Below, in pieces: positions 8,321 to 15,995 of a DNA stretch of 64,000 nucleotides. The DNA is from Roseateles_E cavernae (lineage in GTDB: Bacteria > Pseudomonadota > Gammaproteobacteria > Burkholderiales > Burkholderiaceae_C), in NCBI RefSeq assembly GCF_040187885.1, contig NZ_JBDPLH010000003.1:62001-126000 (forward strand), in the 5' to 3' direction. Each line of letters starts with the position of its first letter. The first letter of the stretch is position 1. The notes below the pieces were generated by a model, which was given only the letters and a program-made list of their open reading frames with translations, made no database searches and was not told the origin of the DNA. Made by a program: the position numbers and the translations under genes.

Positions 8321-9022
8321 TCAGGCCTTGGCCAGCGCGTCCTGCAAATCCTGCCGCAGCCGCCGCAGCGCCAGCAACTCCTGATCCGGCGCCTGCAGCG
8401 CCGGCCACAGCAGGGCCACCAGATCGCGGGCGCTGGCCTCGATGTCGATGGGGCGCTGCACGGTGATGGCTTCCCAGAGGATGTGCTCCATCGGCCCGAA
8501 GACCAGCGAGCGCAGCATGCGCAAGGAGATGTCGCGGCGCACCTCGCCGCTGGCCTGGCCGCGCGCCAGCAGGTCCATCAGCGGCGCGGTGTAGCGGCGC
8601 TGCAGCGCGACAAAGGCCTCGCCGAGCTCCTGGCCGGCGACGCTCTTGGTGCGGCCTTCCGACAGCACCAGCGCGCACAGCCCCGTGCCCTGGATCAGGA
8701 ACAGGCGCAGATGGGTGTGGACGACGAACTCCAGCTGCTGGCGCACCGGCTGCTCGCGCGGCAGGCCGGTCTCGATGGCGCCGATGATCTCGTCGTACCA
8801 GTCGCCGATGACCCGCATGCACAGATCGCGCTTGCTGCGGAAATAGGTGAAGACGGTGGCTTCGGAGATGCCCAGGCGCTGGGCGATCTCGGTGGTGGTC
8901 GTGCGCTCGTAGCCTGCTTCAGCGAACACCGCGCGGCCGACGCGCAGAATGTCGCGCACGCGCTGCTCGGCCTTGGCGCTGGCGGGGGCGCGGCGTTGGG
9001 CGGGCAGGGTGGCGGTGCTCAT
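8321..9022 (-). CDS. TetR-family regulator, likely repressor of the liu locus
   Basis: A 233-residue TetR-type repressor. The N-terminal helix-turn-helix is clear at about 25-70 (ILRVGRAVFAEAGYERTTTT, EIAQRLGISEATVFTYFRSK) and is followed by an all-helical ligand-binding domain. It is transcribed away from liuB, with 162 bp between the two start codons. That gap contains two TTGAG-N5-CTCA inverted repeats, one overlapping its own likely promoter. A TetR regulator called LiuQ is known to control branched-chain amino-acid catabolism in some betaproteobacteria. Whether this is LiuQ is inference from position. The ligand is probably an acyl-CoA pathway intermediate. Confidence 0.85.
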   Translation of the reverse strand: MSTATLPAQRRAPASAKAEQRVRDILRVGRAVFAEAGYERTTTTEIAQRLGISEATVFTYFRSKRDLCMRVIGDWYDEIIGAIETGLPREQPVRQQLEFVVHTHLRLFLIQGTGLCALVLSEGRTKSVAGQELGEAFVALQRRYTAPLMDLLARGQASGEVRRDISLRMLRSLVFGPMEHILWEAITVQRPIDIEASARDLVALLWPALQAPDQELLALRRLRQDLQDALAKA

Positions 9023-9044
9023 CGTGGCGCGATTGTGCGCAATT

Positions 9045-9061
9045 CTTGAGTAAAGCTCAAG
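9045..9061. promoter_or_regulatory. Operator candidate 1 of the liu TetR regulator
   Basis: Perfect inverted repeat CTTGAG-TAAAG-CTCAAG. It lies just upstream of the likely liuB -35 box and overlaps a TTGAGC-N17-CACAAT promoter reading into the tetR gene on the minus strand, which fits autorepression. A second copy lies at 9136-9150. Confidence 0.6.
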
Positions 9062-9066
9062 CCTGC

Positions 9067-9095
9067 TTGCGTGGTTGCGCGCTCTGAACTATTCT
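9067..9095 (+). promoter_or_regulatory. Candidate sigma-70 promoter for liuB
   Basis: TTGCGT (9067-9072) and TATTCT (9090-9095) are separated by 17 bp, a good fit to the housekeeping consensus. The two TetR operator candidates flank it, one upstream and one downstream of the predicted transcription start. Confidence 0.5.
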
Positions 9096-9135
9096 CGCGC
9101 TCTCGCAGCTGCTCAAGAAGCTGCAAAAACATGAA

Positions 9136-9150
9136 TTGAGCCTGACTCAG
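9136..9150. promoter_or_regulatory. Operator candidate 2 of the liu TetR regulator
   Basis: TTGAG-CCTGA-CTCAG has the same architecture and spacer length as the repeat at 9045-9061. It sits between the predicted liuB transcription start and the liuB start codon, where a bound repressor could block elongation or initiation. Confidence 0.5.
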
Positions 9151-9184
9151 AATTTGTGCTGAGCCGGGCCGCTCTGGAGACACG

Positions 9185-10792
9185 ATGGCCGTCCTCACCA
9201 CCAAGCTCAACCCCCGTTCGGCGGATTTCAAGGCCAATGCCGAGGCGATGCGCGGCGTCATCGCCGATCTCAGCGAGCGCCTGGAGCAGATCGCCCAGGG
9301 CGGCGGCGAGGCGGCCCGCGCCAAGCACACCGCACGGGGCAAGCTGCTGCCGCGCCAGCGGGTCGAGATGCTGCTGGACCCCGGCACGCCCTTTCTGGAG
9401 ATCGCGCCGCTGGCCGGCCTGAATATGTATGACAACGCCGCGCCTGGCGGCGGCATGATCGCCGGCATCGGCCGGGTCTCGGGTGTCGAATGCCTGATCG
9501 TCTGCAACGACGCCACCGTCAAGGGCGGCACCTATTACCCGATCACGGTCAAGAAGCATCTGCGGGCGCAGGAGATCGCACAGCAGAACCGCCTGCCCTG
9601 CATCTACCTGGTCGACAGTGGCGGCGCCAATCTGCCCAACCAGGACGAGGTGTTCCCGGACCGCGATCATTTCGGGCGGATCTTCTTCAACCAGGCCAAT
9701 CTGAGCGCCCAGGGCGTGCCGCAGATCGCCGTCGTGATGGGCAGCTGCACGGCCGGCGGCGCCTATGTGCCGGCGATGAGCGACGAGACCATCATCGTCA
9801 AGAACCAGGGCACGATCTTTCTGGGCGGCCCGCCGCTGGTGAAGGCGGCGACCGGCGAGGTCGTCACGGCCGAGGACCTGGGCGGCGGCGATGTGCACAC
9901 GCGGCTGTCCGGCGTGGCCGATCACCTGGCCAATGACGACACCCATGCGCTGGCGCTGGCGCGCCAGTCGGTGGCGGCGCTGAACTGGCGCAAGCAAGGG
10001 CAGCTCCTGACTCAGGCGCCGCGCACGCCGCTGTTCGATGCGGCCGAGCTGCATGGCGTGATCCCGACCGACACGCGCAAGCCCTTCGACATCCGCGAGG
10101 TGATCGCCCGCATCGTCGACGGGTCGGAATTCGATGAGTTCAAGGCCCGCTACGGCGCGACCCTGGTCTGCGGCTTCGCCCATATCGAGGGCATGCCGGT
10201 GGGCATCGTCGCCAACAACGGCATCCTGTTCGCCGAGAGCGCCAACAAGGGCGCGCATTTCATCGAGCTGTGCTGCCAGCGCAAGATCCCGCTGGTCTTT
10301 CTGCAGAACATCACCGGCTTCATGGTCGGCCGCAAGTACGAGAACGAGGGCATCGCCCGCGCCGGCGCCAAGATGGTGACGGCGGTGGCCTGTGCTGCGG
10401 TGCCCAAGTTCACCATCATCATCGGCGGCTCGTTTGGGGCCGGCAATTACGGCATGTGCGGCCGCGCCTACAGCCCGCGCTTCCTGTGGATGTGGCCCAA
10501 CGCGCGCATCTCGGTGATGGGCGGCGACCAGGCCGCCAGCGTGCTGGCCACGGTCAAGCGCGACGGCATCGAAGCCAAGGGCGGCAGCTGGTCTTCCGAC
10601 GAAGAAGAGGCCTTCAAGGCACCGATCCGCCAGCAGTACGAGGACCAGGGTCATCCTTATTACGCCTCGGCGCGGCTCTGGGACGACGGCGTGATCGACC
10701 CGGCCGACACCCGTCGCGTGCTGGCCCTGGGACTGTCGGCGGCGCTGAATGCGCCGATTGCCGAGACGAAGTTCGGCGTGTTCCGGATGTGA
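9185..10792 (+). CDS. liuB: Methylcrotonoyl-CoA carboxylase, carboxyltransferase (beta) subunit
   Basis: A 535-residue carboxyltransferase. It transfers the carboxyl group from carboxybiotin to 3-methylcrotonyl-CoA in leucine degradation, giving 3-methylglutaconyl-CoA. Recognisable signatures are RGKLLPRQRVEMLLDPGTPF, YLVDSGGANLPNQDEVFPDR, GSCTAGGAYVPAMSDE and the C-terminal crotonase-like half with RISVMGGDQAASVLATVK. Length matches the family. It is the first gene of the liu locus here. The alpha (biotin-carrying) partner liuD lies 6 kb downstream, after vapBC, GNAT, liuC and the bio genes. The upstream acyl-CoA dehydrogenase gene (liuA) usually found in this cluster is not in the window. 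Confidence 0.95.
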   Translation: MAVLTTKLNPRSADFKANAEAMRGVIADLSERLEQIAQGGGEAARAKHTARGKLLPRQRVEMLLDPGTPFLEIAPLAGLNMYDNAAPGGGMIAGIGRVSGVECLIVCNDATVKGGTYYPITVKKHLRAQEIAQQNRLPCIYLVDSGGANLPNQDEVFPDRDHFGRIFFNQANLSAQGVPQIAVVMGSCTAGGAYVPAMSDETIIVKNQGTIFLGGPPLVKAATGEVVTAEDLGGGDVHTRLSGVADHLANDDTHALALARQSVAALNWRKQGQLLTQAPRTPLFDAAELHGVIPTDTRKPFDIREVIARIVDGSEFDEFKARYGATLVCGFAHIEGMPVGIVANNGILFAESANKGAHFIELCCQRKIPLVFLQNITGFMVGRKYENEGIARAGAKMVTAVACAAVPKFTIIIGGSFGAGNYGMCGRAYSPRFLWMWPNARISVMGGDQAASVLATVKRDGIEAKGGSWSSDEEEAFKAPIRQQYEDQGHPYYASARLWDDGVIDPADTRRVLALGLSAALNAPIAETKFGVFRM

Positions 10793-10793
10793 A

Positions 10794-10837
10794 GCGTATG
10801 ATGTGTGTGAAATCTACTGATGGTACACATCATGCGC
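10794..10837. promoter_or_regulatory. Operator/promoter of the vapBC operon
   Basis: Arms of 13 bp at 10794-10806 (GCGTATGATGTGT) and 10825-10837 (ACACATCATGCGC) are inverted repeats with a single mismatch and an 18-bp spacer. The left arm contains TATGAT, a near-consensus -10 box. The right arm covers the vapB start codon. It begins 1 bp after the liuB stop. This is the classic arrangement for autorepression by an antitoxin-toxin complex. Confidence 0.7.
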
Positions 10838-11098
10838 ACCAATATCGAGATTGATGACGATTTGATGGCCAAGGCCTTGCAGGCCGGCCCCTTCAAGACC
10901 AAGAAGGAGGCGGTCGAGGCGGGTTTGCGTCTGTTGGCGCGCCAGTCGGCCTATCGCGAGATCCTCAAATGGCGCGGCAAGCTCCAGTGGGAAGGCGACG
11001 ACAGCGTGGACTGGACGAGCGCGCCCGCTGCCGAACCCGCTCGGGCGCTGGTGGCGCGCGAGCCGGTGCCGAGGAAGAAGAACCGTGCTGGTCGTTGA
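10832..11098 (+). CDS. vapB: VapB-type antitoxin
   Basis: An 88-residue antitoxin. The N-terminus MRTNIEIDDDLMAKALQ and the following FKTKKEAVEAGLRLLARQ form the ribbon-helix-helix-like DNA-binding motif typical of VapB proteins paired with PIN toxins. The acidic and tryptophan-containing middle and basic tail would wrap the toxin. The internal ATG at 10832 was preferred over the one 12 nt upstream because family members begin MRTNI. Neither has a good Shine-Dalgarno. The gene overlaps vapC by 14 bp. It is expected to neutralise VapC and repress its own promoter. Confidence 0.88.
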   Translation: MRTNIEIDDDLMAKALQAGPFKTKKEAVEAGLRLLARQSAYREILKWRGKLQWEGDDSVDWTSAPAAEPARALVAREPVPRKKNRAGR

Positions 11099-11486
11099 TT
11101 CCAGCGTCTGGATCGACTTCTTCGCCGGGGCCGAGCACCCGGCCGTCGATCAGCTGGCCCAGCTGCTGGACCACGGCGAGGTGCGCATCGTCGTGCCCGA
11201 TCTGGTGCTGTTCGAGGTCTTGCGCGGCTTCCGGCATGAGCGTGATCTGCGCCAGGCCAGCCTGCTGATGCAGGGGCTCAGCATCGAGATCTGCGGCGGC
11301 GAAGACACGGCCCTGGCCGCCGTCCAGCATTACCGCGATCTGCGCGCCAGCGGCTACACGGTGCGCAGCGGCATCGATGTGCTGGTGGCCGCCTTCTGCA
11401 TAGAGAACGACTACGCGCTGCTGCACAAGGACCGCGACTTCGACGCGCTGGAGGCGCGGCGCGGGCTCAAGGTATGGACCCATTGA
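11085..11486 (+). CDS. vapC: VapC PIN-domain ribonuclease toxin
   Basis: A 133-residue PIN-domain endoribonuclease starting at GTG inside the end of vapB. The acidic residues that hold the catalytic metal are all present: D5 (LVVDSSVWID), E44 (VLFEVLRGF), D98 (SGIDVLVAAF) and D116/D118 (HKDRDFDAL). The toxin therefore looks intact. VapC enzymes cleave tRNA or rRNA and arrest translation when the antitoxin is degraded. Its stop codon overlaps the start of the downstream GNAT gene (TGATG), so GNAT and probably liuC translation is coupled to this toxin gene. Confidence 0.9.
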   Translation: MLVVDSSVWIDFFAGAEHPAVDQLAQLLDHGEVRIVVPDLVLFEVLRGFRHERDLRQASLLMQGLSIEICGGEDTALAAVQHYRDLRASGYTVRSGIDVLVAAFCIENDYALLHKDRDFDALEARRGLKVWTH

Positions 11487-12022
11487 TGAACACGACGACG
11501 CACATCACGATCAGGCCGCTGGCCGCCAGCGACTCGATCGAGCGCCTGACCGCCTTGCTGCACAAGGCCTACGCCTCGCTGGGCGCGCAGGGCTGGAACT
11601 TCACTGCGGTGGATCAGAGTGTCGAGCTGACCGCCAAGCGGGTGGCCGGCGGCGGCTGCCTGGTGGCCGAGGCCGCTGGGCAACTGGTGGGCACGGTCAA
11701 TATGCGCGGCCCCTACCGCCCGGAGCAGGATGCCTGGAGCCTGGACACGCCCTGGTATCTGCGCGAGGACACGGCCATCCTGTCGCAGTTCGCGGTCGAC
11801 CCGGCTTTGCAAGGGCAGGGCCTGGGCGAGCGCCTGATGGATGCCGCCGAGGCCTGGGCCGTCGAGCGTGGTTTTGCCCATGTGGCGCTGGACACCGCCA
11901 AGCCGGCCGAGCATCTGCAGCGCCGCTATGCCAAGCGCGGCTACACCCAGGTCGGCGAGGTGCAATGGGATGGCAAGACCTATGCCAGCGTGCTGATGGT
12001 CAAGACACTCGGAGAGCCATGA
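11486..12022 (+). CDS. GNAT-family N-acetyltransferase
   Basis: A 178-residue acetyltransferase of the GCN5 fold. The acetyl-CoA-binding region is visible at about 94-110 (LSQFAVDPALQGQGLGERLM, the Q/R-x-x-G-x-G/A motif), followed by the helix AAEAWAVERGF and LQRRYAKRGYTQVGE. The ATG at 11486 overlaps the vapC stop by one base; an in-frame ATG 12 nt upstream is possible. The 3' end overlaps liuC. GNAT proteins can act as toxin partners, but this one is much like housekeeping amine acetylases. Its substrate is unknown. Confidence 0.85.
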   Translation: MNTTTHITIRPLAASDSIERLTALLHKAYASLGAQGWNFTAVDQSVELTAKRVAGGGCLVAEAAGQLVGTVNMRGPYRPEQDAWSLDTPWYLREDTAILSQFAVDPALQGQGLGERLMDAAEAWAVERGFAHVALDTAKPAEHLQRRYAKRGYTQVGEVQWDGKTYASVLMVKTLGEP

Positions 12023-12804
12023 TGACGAACACCCTGCATATCCGCCGCGAAGGCCATGTCGCGCGCGTGACCTTGAACCGCCCCGAGGTGCGGAACGCTT
12101 TCAACGAGCTCCTGATCGCCGAGCTGACGGCGGCCTTTGCGGCCCTGGGGCAGGACACGACGCTGCGCGCCATCGTGCTGGCTGCCGAGGGCAAGGCCTT
12201 CTGCGCCGGCGCCGACCTGAACTGGATGAAGTCCATGGCCGGCTTCAGCTGGGACGAAAACCATGCCGACGCCCGCCTGCTGGCCGAGATGCTGTGGACC
12301 ATCTACAGCTGCCCGGTGCCGGTGATCGCGCGGGTGCAGGGCGATGTCTATGCCGGCGGCGTCGGCCTGGTGTCGGTCTGCGACATCGTCGTCGCGGCCG
12401 ACACGGCGGGCTTCTGCCTGTCCGAGGCCAAGCTCGGCCTGCTGCCGGCCACCATCGGCCCCTACGTCGTGCGGGCCCTGGGCGAACAGGCCTCGCGGCG
12501 CTATTTCCTCACCGCCGAGCGCTTCTCGGCCACCGAGGCGCAGCGCCTGGGCCTGGTCCATGAGCTGGCGACGGCCGACACGCTGGACGAGAAGGTCGAT
12601 GCCTTGTCGGTGGCCTTGATCGCCAACGGCCCGGCCGCCGTGCGCGCCTGCAAGAAGCTGGTGCAAGACCTGGCCCATGAGCCGATCACGCCGGCGCTGC
12701 GCGACGACACCGCACGCCGCATCGCCGACATTCGCGCCAGCGCCGAGGGGCGTGAGGGCGTGCAGAGCTTTCTGAACAAGAGCAAGCCCTCGTGGCTGAA
12801 CTGA
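12019..12804 (+). CDS. liuC: Methylglutaconyl-CoA hydratase (enoyl-CoA hydratase family)
   Basis: A 261-residue crotonase that hydrates 3-methylglutaconyl-CoA to HMG-CoA in leucine degradation. Motifs: the oxyanion-hole segments GKAFCAGADLNWMKSMA and VYAGGVGLVSVCDIV, then SEAKLGLLPATIGPYVV, which is characteristic of the AUH/LiuC subgroup. A GGAGAG ribosome-binding site lies 2 nt before the first of two tandem start codons (ATGATG). The start overlaps the GNAT stop. The stop lies just 5 nt before the bioA start, placing biotin synthesis in the same transcript. The assignment rests on motifs plus flanking liuB, liuD and liuE. Confidence 0.93.
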   Translation: MMTNTLHIRREGHVARVTLNRPEVRNAFNELLIAELTAAFAALGQDTTLRAIVLAAEGKAFCAGADLNWMKSMAGFSWDENHADARLLAEMLWTIYSCPVPVIARVQGDVYAGGVGLVSVCDIVVAADTAGFCLSEAKLGLLPATIGPYVVRALGEQASRRYFLTAERFSATEAQRLGLVHELATADTLDEKVDALSVALIANGPAAVRACKKLVQDLAHEPITPALRDDTARRIADIRASAEGREGVQSFLNKSKPSWLN

Positions 12805-12809
12805 CTCCG

Positions 12810-14123
12810 ATGTCTTTGGCAGTACAAGAAGACTGGCAGCGCCGCAGCCTCGGCAGCATCTGGCATCCCTGCACGCAGATGGCGCGCGCCGCCAGGCTGC
12901 CGCCGCTGCCGATGGCGCGCGGCGAGGGCGCTTGGCTGTTTGATCACCAGGGCCGGCGCTACTTCGATGCCTGCTCCTCCTGGTGGGTCAATCTCTTCGG
13001 CCACTCCGATGCAGGGCTGAGCACCGCGATCAAATCCCAGCTCGACACCTTGCCCCATGTGATGCTGGCCGGCTGCACCCACGAGCCGGCGGTGCGCCTG
13101 GCCGAGCGCCTGAGCGCGCGCACCGGCGGAGCGCTTGGCCATGTGTGCTTCGGCAGCGACGGGGCGTCGGCGGTCGAGATCGCGCTGAAGCAGAGTTTTC
13201 ACAGCTGGCGCAACCGCGGCCGCACCGAGAAACGCGAGTTCGTCTGCCTGAAGAATGGCTATCACGGCGAGACCATCGGCGCGCTGGCCGTCACCGATGT
13301 GGCGATCTTCCGCGACGCCTATGACCCGCTGCTGATGCGTGCCCACATCGTCGAATCGCCCGACAGCCGCCTGGGCAATGAGGCCCAGGCGCTGGCCGCG
13401 ATGCGGGCGCTGCTCGAAGCGCGCCACGACCATATCGCCGCCGTCATCGTCGAGCCGCTGATCCAGGGCGCAGCCGGCATGGTGATGCACGAGCCGTCCT
13501 ATCTGCGCGGCCTGCGCGCGCTGTGCAGCGAGTTCGAGGTGCACCTGATCGCCGACGAGATCGCGGTCGGCTGCGGGCGCACCGGCAGCTTCTTTGCCTG
13601 GGAGCAAGTCGCAGCGCCCTGGCCCGACTTCCTGCTGCTCTCCAAAGGCATCACCGGCGGCACGCTGCCGCTGTCCCTGGTGCTGACGACGGACGAGGTC
13701 TACCAGGCTTTCTGGAGCGAGGACGTCTCGCGCGGCTTTCTGCACTCGCATTCCTATACCGGCAATGCGCTGGCCTGCGCGGCGGCCAATGCGGTGCTGG
13801 ACCGTTTCGATGCCGGCCAGCTGGAACGCAACCGCGAGCAGGCGGCGCTGCTGGCCAAGGCTTTCTTCTCCCCGCTGGCCGGCGATGCCCGCATCGCCAA
13901 CCTGCGCCAGCGCGGCATGGTGCTGGCCTTCGATGTGCTCGATGCCGGTGCCGGTTTCGCCGAACGTTTCCACTTGGCCGCGCGCGCCCATGAGCTGCTG
14001 ATACGCCCGATCGGCCACACCGTCTACCTGATGCCGCCCTATCTGATCGACGCGCCCACCGCGCAGTTTCTTGTCGAGGCCGTGCAGGCCACCTTGAATG
14101 AGGTGCTCAGCCATGCTTCTTGA
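12810..14123 (+). CDS. bioA: Adenosylmethionine-8-amino-7-oxononanoate aminotransferase
   Basis: A 437-residue class III PLP aminotransferase. It converts KAPA to DAPA in biotin synthesis, with S-adenosylmethionine as amino donor. The N-terminus has the BioA hallmark SIWHPCTQM, and the core has YFDACSSWWVNLFGH, NGYHGETIGALAV and LLLSKGITGGTLPLS with the PLP lysine at K279. An alternative GTG start at 12792 would overlap liuC; the ATG at 12810 was preferred. It opens the biotin block bioA-F-D-B, whose members overlap or touch, so they are translated as a unit between liuC and liuD. Confidence 0.95.
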   Translation: MSLAVQEDWQRRSLGSIWHPCTQMARAARLPPLPMARGEGAWLFDHQGRRYFDACSSWWVNLFGHSDAGLSTAIKSQLDTLPHVMLAGCTHEPAVRLAERLSARTGGALGHVCFGSDGASAVEIALKQSFHSWRNRGRTEKREFVCLKNGYHGETIGALAVTDVAIFRDAYDPLLMRAHIVESPDSRLGNEAQALAAMRALLEARHDHIAAVIVEPLIQGAAGMVMHEPSYLRGLRALCSEFEVHLIADEIAVGCGRTGSFFAWEQVAAPWPDFLLLSKGITGGTLPLSLVLTTDEVYQAFWSEDVSRGFLHSHSYTGNALACAAANAVLDRFDAGQLERNREQAALLAKAFFSPLAGDARIANLRQRGMVLAFDVLDAGAGFAERFHLAARAHELLIRPIGHTVYLMPPYLIDAPTAQFLVEAVQATLNEVLSHAS

Positions 14124-15324
14124 GCATCTGCAGACCAAGCTGGCCGCGATCGCCGCGCAAGACCTGACCCGCTTCCTGCGCGCCGCGCAAAGCCCCACCG
14201 CCGCGAAACAGCTGGTGCGCGGCGCCGACGGCCTCACGCGCGAGCTGCTGATGTTCTGCAGCAATGACTATCTGGGCCTGGCGGCCGAGCCCCGGCTGGC
14301 GGCGGCGCTGGCCGAGGGCGCGCAGATCTATGGCGGCGGCTCCGGCGCCTCGCATCTGATCAGCGGCCATTCGATCGCGCACGAGCAGCTCGAAGAGCGG
14401 CTGGCTGGCTGGTTCGAGCCGCATATCCCGCAGGCCCAGGTGCTGGGCTTCTGCACCGGCTATATGGCCAATCTGGCGGTGATCACCGCGCTCGGTGATG
14501 CGGACGCCGAGATCTTCTCGGATGCGCTGAACCATGCCTCCTTGATCGATGGCTGCCGCCTCGCCAAGGCCCAGGCCCGACGCTATGCCCACGTCGATCT
14601 GGCCGAGCTGCGCGCGCAACTGCAGGCCAGCACGGCCAAGCTCAAGCTGATCGTCAGCGATGCGGTGTTCAGCATGGACGGCGATATCGCGCCGCTGCCG
14701 GATCTGCTGGCCCTGGCCGAGGAATTCGATGCCTGGCTGATCGTCGACGATGCCCATGGTTTCGGCGTGCTCGGCGAGCGGGGGCGCGGCGCGCTGGAAC
14801 ATTTCCAGCTGCGCAGCGAGCGGCTGATCGTGGTCGGCACCCTGGGCAAGGCCGCTGGCCTGGCCGGCGCCTTCGTCGCGGCTCACGAGACGGTGATCCA
14901 GTACCTGCTGCAGGCCGCGCGCAGCTATATCTTCACGACCGCCTCGCCGCCGGCCATCGCCCATGCGCTGCAGGCCAGCCTGGACCTGATCGAGGGCGAG
15001 ACCGGCGCGCAGCGCCGCGCTGCGCTGATCGATCTGCAGGCGCGACTGCGCAGCGGCGTGGCCCGTTTGCTGGCGAGCCATCCGCGCCTGAACTGGCGCC
15101 TGGCCGCCTCCGACACCCCCGTGCAGCCGCTGATCATCGGCGGCAATGCCGAGGTGATGCGGCTGGCGGCGGCGCTGGAGGCCCAGGGCCTGCGCGTGCC
15201 CGGCATCCGTCCGCCGACCGTGCCCAAAGGCGAGGCGCGGCTGCGCATCACCTTGTGCGCCACGCACACGGCGGCCGATGTCGACCGCCTGCTGGCCGCG
15301 CTGGAGGCGGAGGCGATCCAATGA
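14113..15324 (+). CDS. bioF: 8-amino-7-oxononanoate synthase
   Basis: A 403-residue PLP enzyme that condenses pimeloyl-thioester with alanine to form KAPA. Visible signatures are FCSNDYLGLAAEPRL, YGGGSGASHLISGH, LIVDDAHGFGVLGERGRG, and VGTLGKAAGLAGAF with the PLP lysine at K246. The start overlaps the end of bioA by 11 bp. Codons near the start carry one copy of the dispersed 13-bp word (14158-14170), encoding QDLT. No bioC/bioH pimelate-branch genes are in the window. Confidence 0.95.
   Translation: MLLEHLQTKLAAIAAQDLTRFLRAAQSPTAAKQLVRGADGLTRELLMFCSNDYLGLAAEPRLAAALAEGAQIYGGGSGASHLISGHSIAHEQLEERLAGWFEPHIPQAQVLGFCTGYMANLAVITALGDADAEIFSDALNHASLIDGCRLAKAQARRYAHVDLAELRAQLQASTAKLKLIVSDAVFSMDGDIAPLPDLLALAEEFDAWLIVDDAHGFGVLGERGRGALEHFQLRSERLIVVGTLGKAAGLAGAFVAAHETVIQYLLQAARSYIFTTASPPAIAHALQASLDLIEGETGAQRRAALIDLQARLRSGVARLLASHPRLNWRLAASDTPVQPLIIGGNAEVMRLAAALEAQGLRVPGIRPPTVPKGEARLRITLCATHTAADVDRLLAALEAEAIQ
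14158..14170 (+). repeat. 13-bp word, exact, copy c
   Basis: Exact copy 45 nt into bioF, read in frame as QDLT. Confidence 0.85.
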
Positions 15325-15995
15325 AGGGCTTCTTCATCACCGGCACCGACACCGAGATCGGCAAGACTGCGATCACGGCCGGCCTGACCCATGCCTGGCA
15401 GCAGGCCGGCCGGCGCGTCGCGCCGGTCAAGTCGCTGGCCGCCGGCCAGAGCCAGGACGCGGACGGGCGCTGGGTCAACGAGGACGTCAGCCAGCTGCAC
15501 GCCGCCCAGACCCTGGGCCTGAGTCTTGACGAGGTCGGCCCGCTGCAGCTTCGCGCCGCCTGTGCCCCGCATATCGCCGCGCGGCTGGAGGGCCGCAGCA
15601 TCGAGCGGGGTGCCCTGCTGGCCGCGATTCGCAGCAGCGCCGCCAAGGCCGATCTGGTTCTGGTAGAGGGTGTCGGCGGCTTTCGCGTACCGCTCACCGA
15701 GGCCTGGGACACCGCCGACCTCGCGGTGGACCTGGCCCTGCCCGTGGTCCTGGTCGTCGGCCTGCGGCTGGGCTGCATCAACCATGCCTTGTTGACGGCC
15801 GAAGCCATACGCGCTCGCGGCCTCGTGCTGGCCGGCTGGGTGGCCAACACGGTGGACCCGGCTTTTGGCCATGTGGCCGACAATCTCGCGACGCTGCAGC
15901 AGGGTCTGCAAGCGCCTTGCTGGGGCCATGTGCCCCGGCTTCCCGATCCGACTCCCGCGGCCGTGGCCGCGCACCTCAAAGAACTTCCCCTATGA
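15321..15995 (+). CDS. bioD: Dethiobiotin synthetase
   Basis: A 224-residue ATP-dependent carboxylase that closes the ureido ring of dethiobiotin. The P-loop GTDTEIGKT is at residues 8-16 (K15, T16), followed by APVKSLAAGQ (the KPVxxG segment) and VEGVGGFRVPL. The start codon overlaps the bioF stop by 4 bp (ATGA), and its own stop overlaps the bioB start in the same way, so translation is coupled through the block. Length matches the family. Confidence 0.95.
   Translation: MKGFFITGTDTEIGKTAITAGLTHAWQQAGRRVAPVKSLAAGQSQDADGRWVNEDVSQLHAAQTLGLSLDEVGPLQLRAACAPHIAARLEGRSIERGALLAAIRSSAAKADLVLVEGVGGFRVPLTEAWDTADLAVDLALPVVLVVGLRLGCINHALLTAEAIRARGLVLAGWVANTVDPAFGHVADNLATLQQGLQAPCWGHVPRLPDPTPAAVAAHLKELPL

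Noticed and set aside
5319..8822. 1167-residue open frame antisense to the TonB receptor and beyond
   Set aside because: It crosses the tandem terminator and two real genes on both strands and has no recognisable domain.
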